From the NCBI RefSeq assembly GCF_028829235.1, contig NZ_JAIWJY010000008.1, positions 62,001-126,000 on the forward strand: 64,000 nt of DNA, in the 5' to 3' direction. This document shows positions 28,547 to 35,691 of this stretch, one piece after another. This DNA comes from Tenacibaculum larymnensis. GTDB lineage: Bacteria; Bacteroidota; Bacteroidia; Flavobacteriales; Flavobacteriaceae. The notes below the pieces were generated by a model. It searched no databases. It was not told the DNA's origin and worked only from the letters and a program-made list of their open reading frames with translations. Every line of letters begins with the position of its first letter. Within the stretch, counting starts at the first letter, position 1. The translations under genes were made by a program, and so were the position numbers.

Positions 28547-29290
28547 TTAAATAGCATGTCCAACAGTATGTCCACCAGCCACATTCATAGTTTCACCTGT
28601 AACAAAATTTGAAAAAGCTAAATAATAAGCAGCTTCAGCAATATCAGTTACCTCACCAATACGGTTTAGTAAGTGTAACCCTGCCAAACTATCAGCATCT
28701 TCAATACCTATTTTTCCTTGTAACGGACTTCTGATAATTCCTGGAGCTATAGTATTAACTTTAATATTGTCTTTACCAAATTCAGCAGCTAATTGCTTAG
28801 TCAAGGTATGAATGGCACCTTTACTCATTAAAGGAGCTGTAGCTGGGAAACCAGCAATAGCATGATCTACTAAAACAGTTCCTATATTGATAATGGCTCC
28901 ATTTTGTTGGGATATCATATGAGGAATAACAGCTTGAGAAGCAAAGTAAGTTCCTTTTAAATTTACGTTCCAATACAACTCTAAATCGCTTTCTTCAACC
29001 TCTAAAAAAGGTTTAGGAGCAAAGATTCCAGCGTTGTTAATTAATACATCTATACTGTTAAACTTTTCTAAAGCTAAGGCTACTAATTGCTTACTTGTTT
29101 TCTGTTTACTAATGTCTCCAACAAGAAATGCAGCGTTTGAAGGACTTCCTAGCTCTTTATAAGCATTTTGTAAGTTTTCTTTGGTAGAAGCATTCATTAC
29201 CACATTGCATCCTTTTTCTATAAAAAGTTTAGCAATTTCTTTACCAATACCAGTTGAAGCTCCTGTAATAATTGCAGTTTTATTTTTCAT
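28547..29290 (-). CDS. Short-chain dehydrogenase/reductase with altered active site
   Basis: 247 residues. The cofactor motif TGASTGIG (9-16) and NNAG (85-88) are intact, and the Lys of the YxxxK motif is present at 157. The catalytic Tyr position (153) is Pro, in the segment PATAPLMSKGA, and the preceding Ser region reads NIGTVL. A classical SDR reduction would need the Tyr, so the reaction is uncertain; it may be a divergent or non-redox member. Middle gene of the tautomerase-SDR-NTF2 operon; 5 bases separate it from the tautomerase gene. Confidence 0.85.
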   Translation of the reverse strand: MKNKTAIITGASTGIGKEIAKLFIEKGCNVVMNASTKENLQNAYKELGSPSNAAFLVGDISKQKTSKQLVALALEKFNSIDVLINNAGIFAPKPFLEVEESDLELYWNVNLKGTYFASQAVIPHMISQQNGAIINIGTVLVDHAIAGFPATAPLMSKGAIHTLTKQLAAEFGKDNIKVNTIAPGIIRSPLQGKIGIEDADSLAGLHLLNRIGEVTDIAEAAYYLAFSNFVTGETMNVAGGHTVGHAI

Positions 29291-29295
29291 AAGTC

Positions 29296-29490
29296 TTATT
29301 TTTTAGTTCCTAAATATTGTTTACCATCATGTCCCCAATTACCCATAGGAACTTCTTCAATAACAATATGGGTAGTTGCAGGGTTTTTCTGAAGCACATC
29401 AACTAAAAGCTGTGTAGTTCCTTCAATAAGTTGACGTTTTTGTTCTTGAGTTACCTGTTCGTCGGTAACTTTAATGTTTACAAAAGGCAT
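29296..29490 (-). CDS. 4-oxalocrotonate tautomerase-family protein
   Basis: 64 residues from the ATG at 29490, chosen because it places the catalytic Pro directly after Met (MPFVNIKVTDEQV). An upstream extension of the frame would bury this Pro. The remainder (EGTTQLLVDVLQKNP, THIVIEEVPMGNWG) matches the small 4-OT family. It isomerises enol/keto substrates with the N-terminal Pro as base. First gene of the operon, downstream of a CRP-like site. Confidence 0.88.
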   Translation of the reverse strand: MPFVNIKVTDEQVTQEQKRQLIEGTTQLLVDVLQKNPATTHIVIEEVPMGNWGHDGKQYLGTKK

Positions 29491-29567
29491 AATAATATGT
29501 TTTAAAATTATGCTACAAAGTTGCGGTGGATGCACAACTCTACACAGGAGCTATGTCACACCTTTAA

Positions 29568-29583
29568 AGTGATGTATGTCACA
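29568..29583. promoter_or_regulatory. CRP/FNR-type operator
   Basis: AGTGA-tgtatg-TCACA matches the enterobacterial CRP consensus TGTGA-N6-TCACA at 9 of 10 fixed bases. An overlapping partial copy (TGTCACA...GTGATGTA) lies just before it at 29554. It is 78 bases upstream of the tautomerase start and beside the Crp/Fnr gene that ends at 29608, so local control by that regulator is inferred. Confidence 0.5.
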
Positions 29584-29607
29584 TACAAACAATAAGAAGT
29601 ACTAAAA

Positions 29608-30171
29608 TTAAGAGTTAAGTCTGCTAAGAGTTTCTCTAGAAACCCCTAAATAAGCAGCAATCATTTTTTTAGGAACACGTTGAAAAAGGGTAGGGTATTG
29701 TTCTAAAAGTTGGTCGTATCGTTCTTTTGCAGAATTTTGTAAGAGCGATACAATTCTTTTTTGAAGAGCTATTCTGCCCATTTTACTCTTTTTAGCCCAA
29801 AAGCGTTCCATTTTGTGCATGGTAGCAGTAAGTTTATCACGGTTTTCGTAAGTGATATATAGTAGCTGAGAATCCTCAATGCAATCAATAGCTGTTTTAG
29901 ACGGTAGTTGCTTTACAAATGACTCGTAATCGGTAATCCACCAATTTTCCATAGCAAACTGTAAAATATGTTCTTTACCGCTATCTTCAATAAAATAACT
30001 TTTTACACAACCTTTTATCACCCAATACTCTTTATTGGCAGTTTCACCTTCTTGCAATAAGTATTGATGTTTACGCTTAGTAACAGGCTGAAAAAAACTT
30101 AGGATATAAGCAAATTCCTCATCGGTAAGAGGAATAATTTCTTCAATATGTTGTCGTAAAGGATGTGTCAT
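29608..30171 (-). CDS. Crp/Fnr-family transcriptional regulator
   Basis: 187 residues. An N-terminal cyclic-nucleotide-binding-like beta-barrel (YLLQEGETANKEYWVIKGCVKSYF, GKEHILQFAMENWW) is followed by a dimer helix and a C-terminal helix-turn-helix (KKMIAAYLGVSRETLSRL). No FNR-type cysteine cluster at the N-terminus. The Arg/Ser pair for cAMP binding is not evident, so the effector may not be cAMP. It lies upstream of the tautomerase operon on the same strand, with a CRP-like site between them. Confidence 0.88.
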   Translation of the reverse strand: MTHPLRQHIEEIIPLTDEEFAYILSFFQPVTKRKHQYLLQEGETANKEYWVIKGCVKSYFIEDSGKEHILQFAMENWWITDYESFVKQLPSKTAIDCIEDSQLLYITYENRDKLTATMHKMERFWAKKSKMGRIALQKRIVSLLQNSAKERYDQLLEQYPTLFQRVPKKMIAAYLGVSRETLSRLNS

Positions 30172-30207
30172 TTAATAAAGAGTATGCTATTTTCTTTTTA
30201 TTGTATG

Positions 30208-30215
30208 CAAATATA
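30208..30215 (-). promoter_or_regulatory. Promoter -7 element of the Crp/Fnr gene
   Basis: TATATTTG on the minus strand, 36 bases before the start codon at 30171. Confidence 0.5.
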
Positions 30216-30352
30216 CTTGTAAAGTAAGTAGTATTTAGAAAATGTTTTTACATACTGTCATTACGAACGCGGTATGAGGAATCTGTAGGTAACTCTAAAC
30301 TTAGAGATTACTTCGTTATCACTCGCAATGACGTAACCCTATAGAACAGTAT

Positions 30353-30666
30353 ACCGTCATTCCGAACGGTAGTGAGGAATCTCACTAAAAAGTGTTAGCC
30401 TTATTCTTTTTTTGTAATCACTGTCAGTTCGAGTGATTTTTATTGAGTGATAGCAAAGTAAAAATTGTATCGAGAACTATTAGAATACTTCTCGATACAA
30501 AATTATTTTTATTTCATTTCAATAATTTTACTCAAAGTGACACTAGATGATAAAAAGAATATAGAACAAAGAGCCTAAAACAAAGACCTATAAACAAGTC
30601 TTAACTCTAACAGCGAAGCGGTCTATTCTCTTTGCCCTAAAATAACCGTCATAACGAGGAGCGATA
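30353..30666 (+). repeat. Left copy of long direct repeat flanking the Hcp-effector-immunity array
   Basis: Begins ACCGTCATTCCGAACGGTAG and ends near CATAACGAGGAGCGATA. The right copy (35154-35476) has the same order of segments, mostly identical bases and a small internal insertion near 35180. Together they bracket about 4.5 kb that holds only the array genes. Confidence 0.75.
30422..30542 (+). repeat. 121-bp palindromic repeat element (copy A)
   Basis: Outer inverted ends TGTCAGTTCGAGTG ... CTCAAAGTGACA and inner inverted pair TTGTATCGAGAA ... TTCTCGATACAA. Copies: B 35246-35366 (121 bp), C 44218-44338 (121 bp, opposite orientation), D 46416-46519 (104 bp). No coding capacity; looks like a MITE or REP-type element. 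Confidence 0.75.
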
Positions 30667-30853
30667 GCGACGTGGTTATCTCATTACTCCAAAGTCTATA
30701 GTCTAACAGCGAAGTAGTCTTTTGTTAAAGATCGAATACTAAAACAGTGTTAACAAAAGTACCTTATAAGTACAAACAAAGTACACGCTCCGTATTTACT
30801 TAGTACAAAGAGATTTAATGAAAAATATACTAGCTTTTTAAATGGAAAAATTG

Positions 30854-30861
30854 TAGGTTTG
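30854..30861 (+). promoter_or_regulatory. Promoter -7 element of the hcp-effector operon
   Basis: TAGGTTTG matches TAnnTTTG, 59 bases upstream of the hcp ATG. Confidence 0.5.
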
Positions 30862-30919
30862 ATACGTTGAAATTGCTAAGGATTACTTCAACAAGAAAAA
30901 AATAACTAAAAATAAAGCT

Positions 30920-31405
30920 ATGAAATATAGAACTATGCTGTTGTTTAACAACAGAGAGATAGAAGTACTAACCTATAACTTTGGTTTTAATAGAAACATT
31001 AATGCTTCTGACCAACCTACAAGCTCCGCTAACTTTGCAGGTTTAGAATTAGAAATAGAATCTGGTAGTAATACTGATTTTGAAGAATGGGCTTGTAAAG
31101 AAAATGCTATAGACCAACTAGAGTTAAAAATATACTACCCATATTTAAAAGGAGGCTCTAAAACAATGACTTTTTTTGATTGTTACCTAAAGAAATACGA
31201 AACAGTATTTTCTAATACAAACGATCAACCGATAAAAGACCGATTAATTATTATATGTGCAGGAGTGAAAATGCCTAACGCTTCGCTAGAATATTCTACG
31301 TATTGGAGGAAAACACTTTCTGGAGCACAAAAAGAAGTAACCAATAATGGTAGTGCCGTTTCTAGTAACGGTACAAACTTTAGTGTAACCCCAAAATTAT
31401 CGTAA
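30920..31405 (+). CDS. Type VI secretion tube protein TssD (Hcp), Bacteroidetes type
   Basis: 161 residues without a signal peptide. The order of features fits Bacteroidetes TssD: an N-terminal strand with 'YNFGFNRNINASDQPTSS', then LELEIESGSNTDFEEWA, then FFDCYLKKYETVFSNTNDQPIKDRLIIICAGVKMPNA. TssD hexamers form the inner tube of T6SS subtype iii and carry effectors. No other T6SS gene (TssB, TssC, TssF, TssK, TssQ) is present here, so this is an orphan cargo-type Hcp that must use an apparatus encoded elsewhere. The effector gene starts 1 base after its stop. Confidence 0.82.
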   Translation: MKYRTMLLFNNREIEVLTYNFGFNRNINASDQPTSSANFAGLELEIESGSNTDFEEWACKENAIDQLELKIYYPYLKGGSKTMTFFDCYLKKYETVFSNTNDQPIKDRLIIICAGVKMPNASLEYSTYWRKTLSGAQKEVTNNGSAVSSNGTNFSVTPKLS

Positions 31406-31406
31406 T

Positions 31407-32666
31407 ATGCCAAGTTTTGTCCCCCTAGGAATTGCTGATTACAGCGGAAATAGTGAAAGAGGCTTTGTACAATTTACTTACCAAATAGCCGATAATAATG
31501 CCAAGGAACTAACGCTACAAATTAGAGATGGAAGCTCGGTGATTTTTGAAGAAAAAATAACTGATGCTAACAAACTAAAACAAGGAGAACACATTTGGAA
31601 ATGGGATGGGTTTGATAGCGGAGGAATTTTAGACACTGCTAAACTAACACAATACGAAAATTTAAATCTGTATACTATTGGCGTAGATAGCTCAAATAAC
31701 TACAGTAGAAAAAAGTTAGATTTTAGTATGCGTTACGATGAGGTAAAATGGGTTGATGTAAAGATTGATAAAAATTCAAAAAGAGTAGATGTTACATTAC
31801 GTGTTAACCTAAAAGATGGAGGAACGATTGGCACTGAAGAAGACTGTAAGGAATTAATAAAGGTAGATCATCTTAACCCAGGTCTGAGAACTTCAAAAAA
31901 AGTATGTCCTTGGGACAAAATACCAGAAAAAGATTTAATTTCAGGGAAGCTTCCAATAAGAAAAAAGACGAGAGATTTTAAAAGTTTAGAGGAGTTAGCC
32001 TTAGAGGGGGTAAATTATCATTGGAGTAGAAATAAAAACCACACTGTGGGAAAAAATATAGAAGTAAATGGAGAAAATTATGAAGTTTATGTAAATGCTG
32101 TAAATACTACAGACAAGTCAATGGATGATTTAGATATAGTATACAATACTAATTCATTTTGGGGAAGATCAAACAATCCTGGTAATGTGAGTACTATAAC
32201 CTCTTTTTTTGCTAATTTGGCAGAATACATTCCTTATGTACCTCTTAATGAAACAATATATTATAACGTAGGTTATGTAAATAGTATATATAAATATGAG
32301 TCTAAGTTATTTTTTAAAAAAAGTGAATGGAGGTATCTTAATCCATTGGATTTTTATAAGAAAAAATCAAAAATAGATAGAGATTTTTCATACACAGCGG
32401 CACATGAATTGGGGCATACTATATTAAAAGCTTTTGCAGAAAAAGGAGGAGGAAGTACAGATTATTCATACAAACATAAAGGAAGTTCAGGCTATTCAAA
32501 CACAAAACCAGTGAGTGAAGGAGGAGAAAATTATCCTTTTAGAGGAGAAATAGACTTAATGAAGTACTACAATAGAGGTCCCAATTATTACGATTTTGAT
32601 AGAATTACAGCTAGTAAAGAAGATGTTTTGGGTTTACTTTGGTTAACTAAATTAAAAATAAAATGA
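31407..32666 (+). CDS. Putative T6SS effector with Ig-like N-terminus and zinc metallopeptidase toxin domain
   Basis: 419 residues, no signal peptide. Residues 1-110 look like a FlgD/Ig-type beta domain (FVQFTYQIADNNAKELTLQI, HIWKWDGFDSGG), which may bind the tube. A middle region of about 200 residues has no recognised family. The C-terminal 90 residues hold HELGHTIL (zinc motif, 333-337), then YSYKHKGSSG and EIDLMKYY, and end in VLGLLWLTKLK. I recall this C-terminal pattern from Bacteroidetes polymorphic toxins. A periplasm-acting metallopeptidase toxin is inferred from the lipoprotein immunity candidates. The stop overlaps the first lipoprotein gene by 4 bases (ATGA). Confidence 0.72.
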   Translation: MPSFVPLGIADYSGNSERGFVQFTYQIADNNAKELTLQIRDGSSVIFEEKITDANKLKQGEHIWKWDGFDSGGILDTAKLTQYENLNLYTIGVDSSNNYSRKKLDFSMRYDEVKWVDVKIDKNSKRVDVTLRVNLKDGGTIGTEEDCKELIKVDHLNPGLRTSKKVCPWDKIPEKDLISGKLPIRKKTRDFKSLEELALEGVNYHWSRNKNHTVGKNIEVNGENYEVYVNAVNTTDKSMDDLDIVYNTNSFWGRSNNPGNVSTITSFFANLAEYIPYVPLNETIYYNVGYVNSIYKYESKLFFKKSEWRYLNPLDFYKKKSKIDRDFSYTAAHELGHTILKAFAEKGGGSTDYSYKHKGSSGYSNTKPVSEGGENYPFRGEIDLMKYYNRGPNYYDFDRITASKEDVLGLLWLTKLKIK

Positions 32667-33010
32667 GAAAGCAAATATTATTAGTTGTATTAATTACATT
32701 GTTTACTTCTTGTACAGAAGGGACAAAAGAGTATTTTGAGGGGTATGTTTATTATAAAGAAATCCCTCTCAAAGGTGTAGTGATAACTGAAGGATACTCT
32801 GAACCTAATAACGTGTTTTCAACAACAGATAGTTTAGGGTATTTTAAATTAAAGCGATTTTCACAAACTTTTGCAGATAAACTAATATTTAGTAAAAAAG
32901 GATTTAAAACAGATACCATTTACCTACTAAGAGGTAGAAACTCTCCACCTCTATATACACTATTTTTACGTGAACAATCAGACACTTTATTTATGAAGAA
33001 GAAAGAATAA
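32663..33010 (+). CDS. Immunity-like lipoprotein 1 of the array (CarboxypepD_reg-like)
   Basis: 115 residues, lipobox FTSC at Cys17. The mature part has a single beta domain like the carboxypeptidase regulatory-like fold: GYVYYKEIPLKGVVI, then TTDSLGYFKL, then LIFSKKGFKTDTI. It ends DTLFMKKKE. It overlaps the effector gene by 4 bases, so it is translationally coupled and the best candidate for the cognate immunity protein. It differs from the next protein at about 11 of 115 positions, so the pair is a recent tandem duplication. Confidence 0.7.
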   Translation: MRKQILLVVLITLFTSCTEGTKEYFEGYVYYKEIPLKGVVITEGYSEPNNVFSTTDSLGYFKLKRFSQTFADKLIFSKKGFKTDTIYLLRGRNSPPLYTLFLREQSDTLFMKKKE

Positions 33011-33011
33011 A

Positions 33012-33359
33012 ATGAGAAAGCAAGTATTATTAGTTGTATTAATTACATTGTTTACTTCTTGTACAGAAGGGACAAAAGAGTATTTTGAGGGGTATGTTTA
33101 TTATAAAGAGAAACCCCTCAAAGGTGTAGTAATAACTGAGGGACACTCTGAACCTAACAACGTGTTTTCAACAACAGATAGTTTAGGGTATTTTAAATTA
33201 AAGCGATTTTCACAAACTTATGCAGATAAACTAATATTTAGTAAAAAAGGATTTAAAACAGATACCGTTTTCTTATCAAGAGGTAGACATTCACCTCCAT
33301 TTTATCGTTTGTTTTTACGTGAACAATCAGACACTTTATTTATGAAGAGGAAAGAATAA
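33012..33359 (+). CDS. Immunity-like lipoprotein 2 (near copy of lipoprotein 1)
   Basis: 115 residues, lipobox FTSC. Nearly identical to lipoprotein 1. Differences cluster in the segment after FKTD (residues 86-99), which may be the surface that contacts the toxin. One base separates the genes. The 3' end and the junction to the next gene (GACACTTTATTTATGAAGAG... to TAAAATGA) is repeated after lipoproteins 1 and 4. Confidence 0.7.
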   Translation: MRKQVLLVVLITLFTSCTEGTKEYFEGYVYYKEKPLKGVVITEGHSEPNNVFSTTDSLGYFKLKRFSQTYADKLIFSKKGFKTDTVFLSRGRHSPPFYRLFLREQSDTLFMKRKE

Positions 33360-33360
33360 A

Positions 33361-33746
33361 ATGAAAAAAGTAGTATTCATATTTATAATAGTAACATTAA
33401 CAAGCTGTTTTGTTAAAAGAGTTAGTAGACCTCCTATCATGGGTTATATATATAACTCTGAAACACTACAAAAAATAGATAGTGTTGATGTAATAACTTG
33501 GAATTCAGTAAAAAAAAAGATTATTCTACTGAAACCAGTAGTGATGTAAACGGGAGTTTCTTTTTAACAATGAAAACTTACTACGATAAAATGGCTATAG
33601 GAGGTGAAGCTCCTATGGGCTTTTTTAAGTTTAGTTTAATAAAAAAAGGATATGAAAAAAGAAGTATTGAGAAAAGAGGTAGGTATGGTTTTACAAAAGA
33701 CACTATAAGATTCGACTCAATCTTCCTAAAACCACTAGAAAAGTAA
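33361..33746 (+). pseudogene. Immunity-like lipoprotein 3, frameshifted at a run of nine A
   Basis: The first frame (33361-33549) encodes a lipoprotein signal (LTSC, Cys16) and the start of the domain (IMGYIYNSETL...VDVITWNSVKKK), then stops. A second frame continues from the same point with KKDYSTETSSDVNGSFFL and FSLIKKGYEKRSI to a stop at 33746. The two halves meet at nine consecutive A (33510-33518). One extra A, or -1 slippage, would restore a protein of about 128 residues. It is either a pseudogene, a phase-variable gene or a slippage-expressed gene. Confidence 0.65.
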
Positions 33747-33775
33747 ACGTATTCTAGACATGTTATGTAGCTAAA

Positions 33776-34108
33776 ATGAAAAACGTATTATTACTAACAT
33801 TATTACTTTTAACAGTTTCTTGCAAACAAGAGCTATGTGATTGTTATCACGGCTATGTATTAGATGAAAACAAAGAGCCAATAAATAAAGTAAAAATAAT
33901 AGAAAGCTCATCTTATTCACAGTATACCTATTCTAAAAGTGATGGCTATTTTTATCTAAACAGAAAAGCAGATTTTATTAGTGAATTAATTTTTGTTAAA
34001 GAAGGTTATATCTCAGATACTATTTCTCCTTATACAGCGAACAGAAGAGGAGATAAATCGTTATTCGTTCATAGAAAAGACACTTTATTTATGAAGAGGA
34101 AAGAATAA
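33776..34108 (+). CDS. Immunity-like lipoprotein 4 of the array
   Basis: 110 residues, lipobox VSC (Cys16). The domain is the same as lipoproteins 1-2 but divergent in sequence: YHGYVLDENKEPINKVKI, YSKSDGYFYL, LIFVKEGYISDTI. The last residues DTLFMKRKE are shared exactly with lipoprotein 2. It starts 29 bases after lipoprotein 3 and is followed by lipoprotein 5 after one base. Likely immunity or decoy protein for a different effector variant. Confidence 0.65.
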   Translation: MKNVLLLTLLLLTVSCKQELCDCYHGYVLDENKEPINKVKIIESSSYSQYTYSKSDGYFYLNRKADFISELIFVKEGYISDTISPYTANRRGDKSLFVHRKDTLFMKRKE

Positions 34109-34109
34109 A

Positions 34110-34460
34110 ATGAGAAAACTTCTATTCATATTTTTCATGGCTTTATTATTATCCTGTAAAGAGAAAAGACTTTTTTATCACGGGGTTATTTTAGATGAAA
34201 ACAATAGACCTTTACCAAATGTAGAAGTAAAAGAGTTAGACTTTAATAATTCAACATTATCTGATTCAAAAGGATGTTTCAAATTAAAAAAAGACATCAA
34301 CTTTATCTCTAAATTATCCTTTTCCCAAAAAGGCTATAAAACTAAGATAGTAAGAACGGTTTGGACTCATAGTGGTGAAGTAGTAGGGTACACATTTCTA
34401 AATAAAAAAGTAGATACTATAACTTTAAAGAAGAAAGCAATACTTCCTTTAGAAGACTAA
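34110..34460 (+). CDS. Immunity-like lipoprotein 5 of the array
   Basis: 116 residues, lipobox LLSC (Cys16). Same fold order: FYHGVILDENNRPLPNVEV, LSDSKGCFKL, LSFSQKGYKTKIV, ending VDTITLKKK plus a short tail. Most similar in layout to lipoprotein 4 (GVxLDENxxPxxxV). Seven bases separate it from lipoprotein 6. Confidence 0.65.
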   Translation: MRKLLFIFFMALLLSCKEKRLFYHGVILDENNRPLPNVEVKELDFNNSTLSDSKGCFKLKKDINFISKLSFSQKGYKTKIVRTVWTHSGEVVGYTFLNKKVDTITLKKKAILPLED

Positions 34461-34467
34461 AATTATA

Positions 34468-34752
34468 ATGAAAAAGTTATTTTTATTTACTCTCTTGTTG
34501 TTTTTACTTTCTTGTAAGAAAAAGATAGACTATTACCACGGTTATATTTATAGTAAAGAGAAAAAGCCTTTAAGAAACTTAAAAGTAGTAGAAGACGACA
34601 CCCTTAAAACTTTTAGTTTAACAGATGAAAAGGGATACTTTAACATACCAGAGTTAAATAGTTTCGGAGGTAATTTAGTTGTATATACAGAAAATAATAA
34701 GGTGATTGATACTATACCGTACCTTTTTATTGTTACTACGAACGCGGTATGA
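34468..34752 (+). CDS. Immunity-like lipoprotein 6, 3' end replaced by a dispersed repeat
   Basis: 94 residues, lipobox LLSC (Cys16). The domain starts normally (YYHGYIYSKEKKPLRNLKV, LTDEKGYFNI), but where the others have KKGFKTDTI and a C-terminal strand, this gene runs into sequence of the intergenic GTCATTACGAACGCGGTATG repeat. Its last ten codons are encoded by that repeat. It is about 20 residues short, so it is probably truncated and may be non-functional. Confidence 0.6.
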   Translation: MKKLFLFTLLLFLLSCKKKIDYYHGYIYSKEKKPLRNLKVVEDDTLKTFSLTDEKGYFNIPELNSFGGNLVVYTENNKVIDTIPYLFIVTTNAV

Positions 34753-35153
34753 GGAGTCTGTTTATTTAGAAACCCAAACAAAAAGATTACCTCGCTTAAT
34801 TCATAATGACTATATGTTTTATGACCTTCAAGAAAATCTTTGAAAATCAAGACAGCAGCGATGGATGTAAGATAAAAAGCTGTTTGAGCGGTAGCGAGTT
34901 CTTTTTATCAGGGGTAGGTGTTGTAGTATTTTCTTACGATTTTATTGTACGTCTTGATTTTTGTTTCTTTTTATCAAGAAAAAGAATATAAAACTCCTTT
35001 TTATCCTCATTACGAGGAGGATACGACGAAGTAATCTGTTTATTTAGAACTCAAAACATAGAGATTACTTCGCTTTAGCCTGTCTTGAGCCTTTCGACTT
35101 CGCTAAAGATAAACTTAAATCGAAAGGCTCGCAATGACGTTAACAAACAGCAA

Positions 35154-35476
35154 ACCGTCATTCCGAACGGTAGTGAGAAACCGTAAGGTTCAGCGTAGCT
35201 AAATCTCACTCAAAAGAGTTACCCTTATTCTTTTATTGTAATCACTGTCAGTTCGAGTGATTTTTATTGAGTGATAACGAAGTAAAAATAGTATCGAGAA
35301 CTATTAGAAAACTTCTCGATACAAAATTATTTTTATTTCATTTCAATAATTTTACTCGAAGTGACACTAGATGATAAAAAGAATATCGAACAAAGACCTA
35401 TAAATAAGTCTTTACTCTAACAGCAAAGCGGTCTATTCTCCTGGCTCTAAAAGAACCATCATAACGAAGAGCGATA
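35154..35476 (+). repeat. Right copy of long direct repeat flanking the array
   Basis: Same orientation and order as 30353-30666, with an internal insertion of about 25 bases near 35182 and scattered substitutions. Includes palindromic element copy B (35246-35366). Confidence 0.75.
35246..35366 (+). repeat. 121-bp palindromic repeat element (copy B)
   Basis: Outer ends TGTCAGTTCGAGTG ... ACTCGAAGTGACA, inner pair around TATCGAGAA and TTCTCGATA. Same length as copies A and C. Confidence 0.75.
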
Positions 35477-35623
35477 AAACACCATATAAAACATTGAGAA
35501 TTTTGTTAGTTATACTAGTAAACACCTCATACCCATTAAAAACCATAGCAAAAAGAGTATATAACATAAAAAAGTACGAGCATATAGCTCGTACAGATTA
35601 TAAAATATAGTTTTTGTCTTAAC

Positions 35624-35688
35624 CTTCAGACAGTAGTGTCTGAAGTCACAGGATAGTACTGTCTGATGTCAACGGACAGTAGTATCGT
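35624..35688. other. Hairpin and imperfect short tandem repeats next to the DUF4469 gene
   Basis: A perfect hairpin CTTCAGACA-gtag-TGTCTGAAG at 35624-35645 begins three imperfect repeats of a 20-25 base unit (GTAGTGTCTGAAGTCA, GTACTGTCTGATGTCA, CAGTAGTATCG). It sits just after the stop of the minus-strand gene at 35692. It lacks a clear T run for that strand, so the terminator role is uncertain. Confidence 0.45.
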
Positions 35689-35691
35689 GTG

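Larger units (their letters stand above)
30216..30840. repeat. Repeat-rich intergenic region before the Hcp cassette
   Basis: No gene is visible in 30172-30919. From 30256 to 30336 lies a copy of the GTCATTxCGA family with inverted ends. From 30353 to 30666 lies the left copy of a block of about 315 bp whose right copy is at 35154-35476. Inside that block is a 121-bp palindromic element (30422-30542). The rest is AT-rich without features apart from the hcp promoter at 30854. Confidence 0.75.
34733..35691. repeat. Repeat-rich intergenic region after the immunity array
   Basis: No credible gene. 34733-34810 is a copy of the repeat with GAACGCGGTATGAGG. 35010-35143 is a copy containing GCCTGTCTTGAGCCTTTCGA and GCTCGCAATGACG. 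35154-35476 is the right copy of the long direct repeat. The remainder is AT-rich up to a hairpin cluster at 35624. Confidence 0.7.

Noticed and set aside
30172..30919. A hidden gene in the gap before hcp
   Set aside because: All frames are broken by stops, and the stretch is explained by intergenic repeats.
34806..34991. Short plus-strand open frame after the immunity array
   Set aside because: It runs through repeat-type sequence with no start signal and an unlikely Cys/Phe-rich composition.
35624..35688. CRISPR-like array
   Set aside because: Only three imperfect units without spacers of constant length and no cas genes; it is a local hairpin repeat.
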